Positions 59,501 through 64,000 of a stretch of DNA of 64,000 nucleotides are shown piece after piece. This DNA is from Corbicula japonica. Its lineage: Eukaryota; Mollusca; Bivalvia; Venerida; Cyrenidae. The stretch is from the NCBI GenBank assembly GCA_038501625.1, contig JAZAYU010000053.1, forward strand, positions 4,512,501 to 4,576,500, written 5' to 3'. The position numbers were made by a program, and so were the translations under genes. Within the stretch, counting starts at the first letter, position 1, and each line of letters begins with the position of its first letter. A model generated the notes under the pieces. It was not told the DNA's origin, searched no databases, and was given only the letters and a program-made list of their open reading frames with translations.

Positions 59501-62500
59501 CTTAAAGAATAACATGCACATAACTTGTACATTAAAACTTCTAAGCATTTTTATCGAAACAAAAATCACGGTAACGTAATATGCCTTGCCTATGAGCAGG
59601 CAGCACCCTGCCTCTTTCTTGTGCCACCCTGCCCCTTTTTGAGGTCTAGAATAATCCCTACTGTTAATAAATTTGCTCATATCTGCTTTTTTAGCTCACC
59701 TGAGCACGAAGTGCTCATGGCGAGCTTTTGTGATCGCCTGATGTCCGTCGTCCGTCCGTGCGTCGTCAACTTTTTCTTCAAACGACTTCTTCTCCTGAAC
59801 TCATGGGCCAGTCTTGCTGAAACTTGGCAGGAATGTTACTTGCATGAAGCTTTACCAAAATTGTTCAAATGGTTCCAGTCCATTGCCTATCTAGGTCACA
59901 GAGGATAAAAATAGATTTTGAACATGAAATTTTTAAACATCTTCTTCTCTGAAACCGTAAGGCCTATAAATTTGATATTTGGTGTGAAGCATCACCTAGT
60001 GGTCCTCTACTAAGATTGTTAAAATTATAGCCCTGGGTTCAAAATTTGCCCCGCCCCAGAGGTCATAAGTTTTCCTTATATCAGTATATAGCAAAAACTT
60101 AAAAAATCTTCTTCTCCGAAACCGCAATGGCCAGAACTTAGATATTTGGCATGAAACATTGCCTAATGGACCTCTAACAAAGTTGTTCAAATTATGGCCC
60201 TGGGGTCAAAATTTGCCCCGCCCCAGAGGTCATGGGTTTTCCTTATATCAGTATATAGCAAAAATTTAAAACATCTTCTTTTCCGAAACCGCAATGGCCA
60301 GAGGTTAGATATTTGGCATGAAACATTGTCTAATGGACCTCTAACAAAGTTGTTCAAATTATGGCCCTAGGGTCAAAATTTGCCCCGCCCCAGAGGTCAT
60401 GGGTTTTCCTTATATCAATATATAGCAAAAACTTAAAAAATCTTCTTCTCCGAAACCGCAATGGCCAGAGGTTAGATATTTGGCATGAAACATTGTCTAA
60501 TGGACCTCTAACAAAGTTGTTCAAATTATGGCCCTAGGGTCAAAATTTGCCCTGCCCCAGAGGTCATGGGTTTTCCTTATATCAATATATAGCAAAAACT
60601 TACAAAATCTTCTTCTCCGAAACCGCAATGGCCAGAGGTTAGATATTTGGCATGAAACATTGTCTAATAGACCTCTAACAAAGTTGTTTAAATTATGGCC
60701 CTGGGGTCAAAATTTGCCCCACCCCAGAGGTCATGGCTTTTCCTTATATCAATATATAGCAAAAACTTAAAAAATCTTCTTCTCCAAAACCGCAATGGCT
60801 AGAGGTTAGATATTTGGCATGAAACATTGTCTAATGGACCTCTAACAAAGTTGTTCAAATTATGGCCCTTGGGTCAAAATTTGCCCCGCCACAGGGGTCG
60901 CCCATTTTACATAGAATTATATAGGAAAAATCTTGTAAAAGTCTTCTTCTCTAGAACCATAACACATAGAGCTTAGAATTTTTACATGTAACATCACTTT
61001 GTGGACCTTTACCACGTTTATACATATCATGACCCCAGGCTCGAATTGGCCCCACCCAGGGGCTTATCAATTTTTACATAGAGCTAAATAGTAAGAACTG
61101 AAGACATGTAGAATGTTTGCTAGTGTCAAACTACACCCCTTGTTCTCTGAAACTAATGCGACTAGACCTTAGATATTTCGTGTTGAGTATTGTAAAGAGA
61201 CCCTTTACCAGCATTATTTAAATGTTGGCCCTGGGGTAAAGCTGAAAGTACTTTTGTACTCAGGTGAGCGATACAGGGCCATCATGGCCCTCTTGTCTAT
61301 AAACAGATCATAACATCACTGTCTTCCAATCTGTAACCAAGTATATGTTTATGTGTAAAATATATGGAATATTAGAACAGTATGCATTCTGTAGGTTCGT
61401 ATTATTTGAGTTGTGTATGTAAACAAAATCACACGAGACTGAAGGTGGAGCATGATGTGGTTTACATACGGAACGAGAAATAATACGAACCTACAGACTG
61501 CATACTGTCATATTGTTCCTTTTATTATATACCCTTCTCGCTAAAAAAAATAAATAAATAAACTAAAAAACACAATTTTAGTCAAGAAAGTGGTTAACAT
61601 AATAGTAGAAATATAAATAATAATGCAATAGTAAATTTATGAATGGCGTAGAAAATTTATGAATTGCGTAAAAATATTGTAACGGTTCTAAAACTAAGAC
61701 GGAAATGTCCTTATTTGGAGTTCATCATATGCCGGAAAATAATGACAACATCCTGTGACGTAGTATATGACTTCACATAGAACATGTGAAGCTGCAAAAT
61801 AAAGAATTGGAAAATAAAATCATTCATGGGTATATAATAAAAAAGCTTTTTGGAATAACTGTTGAAACAGCAACACTGACAACATGACATCACACTTATT
61901 TTCTGCAACTGCTAGCAAAACATGTATATGTAGTGATGTCAGAAATCAAAATATTGTGCACAGTCCAAAAGTTTGTAAGCTACTTTTATTGTGAATGTGC
62001 ACCAGAGTAAATGATTTTTTTATGCGAAATTGAAAACATGTTTCAATAGAGAACTTTACTGCAGCAAGGTGGAAGAATGTGTAAAAATATCACAGAAAAT
62101 TGGTGAAATTTCATGAAGCATCAACCTGTCATTTTTACCCAAGGTTATAAAACTGAGATTAGAAACCAGTCTCAAATCTCAAGCATGTGATTGACTGGTC
62201 GCCATTTCAGCCAATCCGATGCTTGAGTTTTGAAATTGGTTTTCATGCTCAGTTTTATAACCTTGGGCACTAAGGTTGTAATGAATAATGAACATTTACT
62301 AAAGTTTTTTGATTTTTGTACAAAATTAACCATGTGAAAGTGAATGATTCTTCAATGCATGATACAATGTTGATTTCAGCTTTAGCAGCCTCAGTGACGT
62401 GTGCCTCAGTTGCAATGGCAGATGCTGGTGTGGAGATGTATGACCTTGTTACTGGATGTTCTGCTGTATGTTTGCTGTTGATTTAAATCATTAACCCTGT

Positions 62501-63520
62501 ACTCTATATAAATGCATGTGTCCGCAAGGGGTTATACTGGTTTACCCTTGTCTGTTTGTTCATGATTCCGTAACATCTGGGAGCCTGATATTTTGCATAT
62601 TGCTTTATCCTATAGTCCCATATGGTGTTAAGTGATTTTATGCTTGTTGCTCATCTACTTCCTGTTTGCCACATATTTTTAGATTTTGTTACTATATAGG
62701 TGCATTACATCAACAGGACATTTTTATTTTCTGTCACAGTTTTCTAAGTGGCTATAACATGTAGCAGACTGATATATTGTGCATATTGTATTATCTTATA
62801 GTCCCATATGGTGTAAAGCGATTTTATGCTCCTAGCTCATCTACTTCCTGTTTTCCGAATATTTTTATGCCCCCACAAAGTGGGAGGCATATAGAGTTGC
62901 ACTCGTCCGTCCGTACGTACGTACGAGTTTTGAAGTTCCACAGAAGTAAAAAATGTTGTCACACAAGCAAAGCTGTCACGCAAGTACCCTTCAATACGTG
63001 CGTCCGTCCGTACGTCCGTCCGTACGTCCCCAAATCTTGTGGCATCAACTCCTCCTAAACTATAAGGCGGATTTCTTTCAAACTTGCACAGATGATCAAG
63101 CAGGATGTCTAGATGATCGTAAAGAAAGGATTCTTTCCTGCAACCATTTTCACCAGAGTTATGGCCCTTTGTTATTACAAATTTTGTTCAGAAGTGGGGG
63201 CATCAGTGTCCAAGGACACATTCTAGTTAGATTTTGTTACTATAAAGGTGTTCTACTTAAATCCAAAGGTCATCTTTATCACTATACAGGTGCATGACAT
63301 AAACCAAAGGGCATCTTTATCACTTTATAGGTGCATTAGTTTACATAAACCAAAGGGCATCTTTATTGAAAAATGCATATTACATTTTGAAAGTCATATT
63401 TCTCACAGTGGGGGTATCACTAGTGAGCATTATCTCACAGATTTACTTATTTACTTTTAGAGGCTGGCAGATGACTGTATTCTGTTAGATCCATGCACTG
63501 AAGAAGAGTATTCCTCCAAG
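53511..63520 (+). CDS. EXOSC6: exosome complex component MTR3 (EXOSC6), partial
   Basis: Six plus-strand exons: 53511-53568, 54530-54608, 55043-55217, 56441-56501, 62380-62465 and 63461-63520. All have GT/AG junctions and matching phases; together they give 173 codons. The product begins VNSTQARADGRPLDKIRPV and continues VSQAQGSAYIEQDGTKVIC, YGPRAV, LLEALEPAVLL, KAQVNIYVTVLQNDGS and VAMADAGVEMYDLVTGCSA. These are the RNase PH-fold signatures of MTR3, one of six PH-like subunits forming the catalytically inactive ring of the eukaryotic RNA exosome (nuclear and cytoplasmic RNA decay and processing). The short N-terminal exon and the C-terminal exon(s) are not in view; the last visible exon ends at AAG|GTATGT. 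The introns are packed with mobile elements, above all intron 56502-62379. Confidence 0.92.
53650..53875. repeat. GATC-rich palindromic repeat, copy 8
   Basis: Blocks GTCAGATCAGGATCTACA and CTGATCTGGATCTTCACTGG, with the end CCCATGGAGTAAAG. The middle is AT-expanded. Intronic in EXOSC6. Confidence 0.6.
54003..54142. repeat. CCAAT-foldback repeat
   Basis: Arms ATGATAAAACTGGAATTGG and TTTAGTTTTATGATCTTGG; centre GATTGGCTGAAAAGGCGAC / CACCATTTCAGCTAATCAG. Intronic in EXOSC6. Confidence 0.8.
54190..54460. repeat. GATC-rich repeat, diverged
   Basis: Fragments such as TGATCAACGTC, GAGCAGATGTGCAAGCTGATC and TTGGTCTGTTCTGGTC match the family loosely. Confidence 0.4.
54789..54928. repeat. CCAAT-foldback repeat, diverged
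   Basis: Arms AATGTTATAAAACTGAG and TTTAGATTTATAACCTT; centre CCATTGGTCAG / CAACCAATCAGAAAG. Lies just upstream of EXOSC6 exon 55043-55217. Confidence 0.7.
55376..56085 (-). pseudogene. CR1-group LINE 5' fragment, interrupted
   Basis: The minus-strand pieces match the N-terminal half of the LINE at 49411-51543. A hydrophobic leader (LRLLLLVFLQATCVC) lies at 55885-56082. LLLCGDVHPCPGP, a 2A-like motif whose N is changed to C, lies at about 55753-55794. The endonuclease start NFHFIHVNARSLLPS lies below 55515, with a stop at the W of SETW. A GATC-rich repeat (55515-55727) has inserted between the 2A and endonuclease parts. It lies in an EXOSC6 intron. Confidence 0.75.
55515..55727. repeat. GATC-rich palindromic repeat, copy 9, inserted in a LINE
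   Basis: Complete copy with inverted ends TTAACCCTTTACTCCATA and TATGGAGGAAAGGGTTA. The interior has ATCCAGATCAGCCGGCAC and TGATCAGGATCTGCACTG, and the middle spacer TTAGGTTATTTCTGACC. Confidence 0.85.
56115..56184. repeat. half copy of CCAAT-foldback repeat
   Basis: Right arm only: GTCGCCATTTCAGCCAATCA then CTCAGTTTTATAACCTT. Confidence 0.75.
56532..56707. mobile_element. 176-bp TA-flanked MITE
   Basis: Termini CAGTCAAACCTGTCTTTAGC and, read inverted, CAGTGAAACCTTTCTTAGC. TA lies on both sides (56530-56531, 56708-56709). Internal AGACAGGTGGCTGCT units repeat three times. Follows EXOSC6 exon 4 by 30 bp. Confidence 0.75.
57521..58540 (+). mobile_element. mariner-like element, 1.02 kb
   Basis: TIRs CGAGGTACAGTCAGAAAGTT and, read inverted, CGAGGTACAGTCAAAAAGTT (about 31 bp, few mismatches). 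TA target duplication on both sides (57519-57520, 58541-58542). Carries an N-terminal transposase frame only. Confidence 0.9.
57915..58331 (+). pseudogene. mariner transposase, N-terminal half
   Basis: 138 codons from MTTLIERTEQ. They include the mariner DNA-binding part: CSRTLVFEWHKRFRKGRADI, DNAQSGRPG, and the second HTH (LDDIAYTVGLCHGTVHKIV). After MNKVCARWVPRLLT the frame ends early, with only a short stretch before the right TIR, so the catalytic DDD domain is deleted. It could at most bind TIRs. Confidence 0.8.
59690..61296. mobile_element. pearl/HINE-like element with ~167-bp tandem core
   Basis: Left end TTAGCTCACCTGAGCACGAA (59691), right end GTACTCAGGTGAGCGATAC then the hairpin AGGGCCATCATGGCCCT and CTTGT. 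The core is about seven tandem units of 166-168 bp (starting near 59940, 60106, 60272, 60440, 60607, 60774, 60942), each beginning TCTTCTTCTCCGAAACCGCA. This matches the layout of pearl elements of oysters and Helentron-associated non-autonomous elements. No coding. Within an EXOSC6 intron. Confidence 0.8.
61300..62139. other. EXOSC6 intron, inverted repeat, no exon
   Basis: AT-rich. A loose inverted pair (GTAGGTTCGTATTATTTGAG / TCTCGTTCCGTATG... with GAACCTACAGACTGC) lies near 61375-61505. Otherwise nothing recognised. Confidence 0.4.
62140..62265. repeat. CCAAT-foldback repeat
   Basis: Arms CAAGGTTATAAAACTGAG and CTCAGTTTTATAACCTTGG; centre with a small deletion (GTGATTGACTGGTCGCCATT). Lies 115 bp before EXOSC6 exon 5. 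Confidence 0.8.
62578..62866. repeat. local tandem duplication, about 190 bp apart
   Basis: TTTTGCATATTGCTTTATCC / TTGTGCATATTGTATTATCT, TATAGTCCCATATGGTGT and CTCATCTACTTCCTGTTT occur twice (about 62595-62680 and 62778-62866). The second copy carries the HINE-like insertion. Confidence 0.75.
62867..63228. mobile_element. 362-bp HINE-like insertion
   Basis: Starts ATGCCCCCACAAAGTGGGAG and ends GGGGGCATCAGTG then a GTGTCCAAGGACAC hairpin and ATTCTAGTT. It is rich in CGTCCGTACGTC. There are no TIRs or target duplication. The sister copy of the duplicated segment reads ATATTTTT-AGATTTTGTT without it, fixing the insertion point. Layout fits Helitron/Helentron-type non-autonomous elements. Confidence 0.75.
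63228..63400. repeat. short direct repeats in EXOSC6 intron
   Basis: AAACCAAAGGGCATCTTTAT occurs twice and a diverged AAATCCAAAGGTCATC once, with ATAGGTGCAT units, continuing the duplicated region. Confidence 0.6.
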
Positions 63521-63664
63521 GTATGTCAACATCATTGTTACATTGGTTTTCAGGAATTGGCTTAGCTAGGGGAGTAGTTTAACAACTCTATGGGAGAAAT
63601 CATTCTTTAAAAAACTTCATGGAAAACTTCTCTATTCACTCAGTAGAGGGAGAAGTTCAGACCC

Positions 63665-63784
63665 CAAGAAGTTAAAACTGACATTGGAAACCAGTCTCAA
63701 AGCTCAAGGATCTGTTTGACTAAAATCAGACAATCAGATGCTTGAGACTTAGGACTGGCTTCCATTCTCAATTTTATAACCTTC
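63665..63784. repeat. CCAAT-foldback repeat, diverged
   Basis: Left arm AAGTTAAAACTGACATTGG, right arm CTCAATTTTATAACCTT; the centre is altered (TTGACTAAAATCAGACAATC). Preceded by a GGGAGAAGTTC relic of the CAGGGCTCTC MITE family near 63575-63660. Confidence 0.65.
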
Positions 63785-64000
63785 AGCCCAGGACATTTGT
63801 AAGGCTGGATTTGTATCAGAAATTCCAGAGTGTGATTACCTGACCCAGTGTTTACCTGATCCTGTGTTATTCAAAGATTATTCATGCTAAACGTTATTTT
63901 CTTAGAAAACCTACCACTTTCACAAATCTCAAGAGACACTTGTCTGTTTTAAAATTACCTTATAGATAGATATTGTAATTTACTGTAAGTATTGGGACAC

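Larger units (their letters stand above)
57122..59660. mobile_element. 2.5-kb hAT-like element hosting a mariner
   Basis: Exact termini TAGGGATTATTCTAGA and TCTAGAATAATCCCTA with a 5-bp flanking duplication CTGTT (57117-57121, 59661-59665). Sub-terminal GCCCTGCCCCTTTT / CACCCTGCCCCTTTTT is present near both ends in opposite contexts. No transposase of its own is visible. The mariner at 57521-58540 is a later insertion. Confidence 0.75.

Noticed and set aside
59940..61100. CRISPR-like regular repeats
   Set aside because: The units are directly adjacent ~167-bp tandem copies without spacers, in a eukaryotic mobile element.

Overview
This is an AT-rich, intron-bearing animal genome segment, most likely from a bivalve mollusc. 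The evidence is the gene structure (short exons with GT/AG boundaries and kilobase introns), the homologues present, and a dense load of bivalve-type repeats. These include a pearl/HINE-like element with about 167-bp tandem repeats, GATC-rich palindromic repeats, and CR1-group LINEs carrying a 2A-like motif. The species assignment is inference; no marker gene fixes it.

Four protein-coding genes are supported by homology and/or matching splice phases. (1) 3703-6204 (+): a two-exon gene for an unrecognised, mostly helical protein of 300 aa. (2) 9087-10815 (-): a two-exon microprotein of 47 aa resembling the mitochondrial protein STMP1/mitolamban. (3) 24628-35914 (-): a five-exon gene for a 271-aa protein with an N-terminal HP1-type chromodomain, an RS-rich linker and two C-terminal hydrophobic segments. 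This is the most unusual gene here, a candidate membrane-anchored chromatin reader. (4) 53511 to beyond the right edge (+): EXOSC6/MTR3, an RNase PH-fold subunit of the RNA exosome ring; six internal exons are visible. A fifth candidate, a SAM-like first exon at 25958-26039 (+), lies inside an intron of gene 3.

Most of the rest is mobile DNA, often nested. 13.65-18.2 kb is a nest of terminal-inverted-repeat (TIR) elements. 29.7-34.9 kb (intron 1 of gene 3) holds five non-autonomous hAT-like elements, four of which fit 5-bp target duplications. 36.6-41.2 kb is a TA-flanked composite that contains a 330-bp LTR-PBS-LTR mini-retrotransposon. 43.2-51.6 kb is a CR1-group LINE (PHD finger, endonuclease, reverse transcriptase) on the minus strand, split by a 4.2-kb Mutator-like element with 0.7-kb TIRs and a 9-bp target duplication. 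The EXOSC6 introns contain a second LINE fragment, a mariner nested in a hAT-like element, a pearl-like element, and a HINE-like insertion with its empty site preserved nearby. No rRNA, CRISPR or credible tRNA gene was seen.
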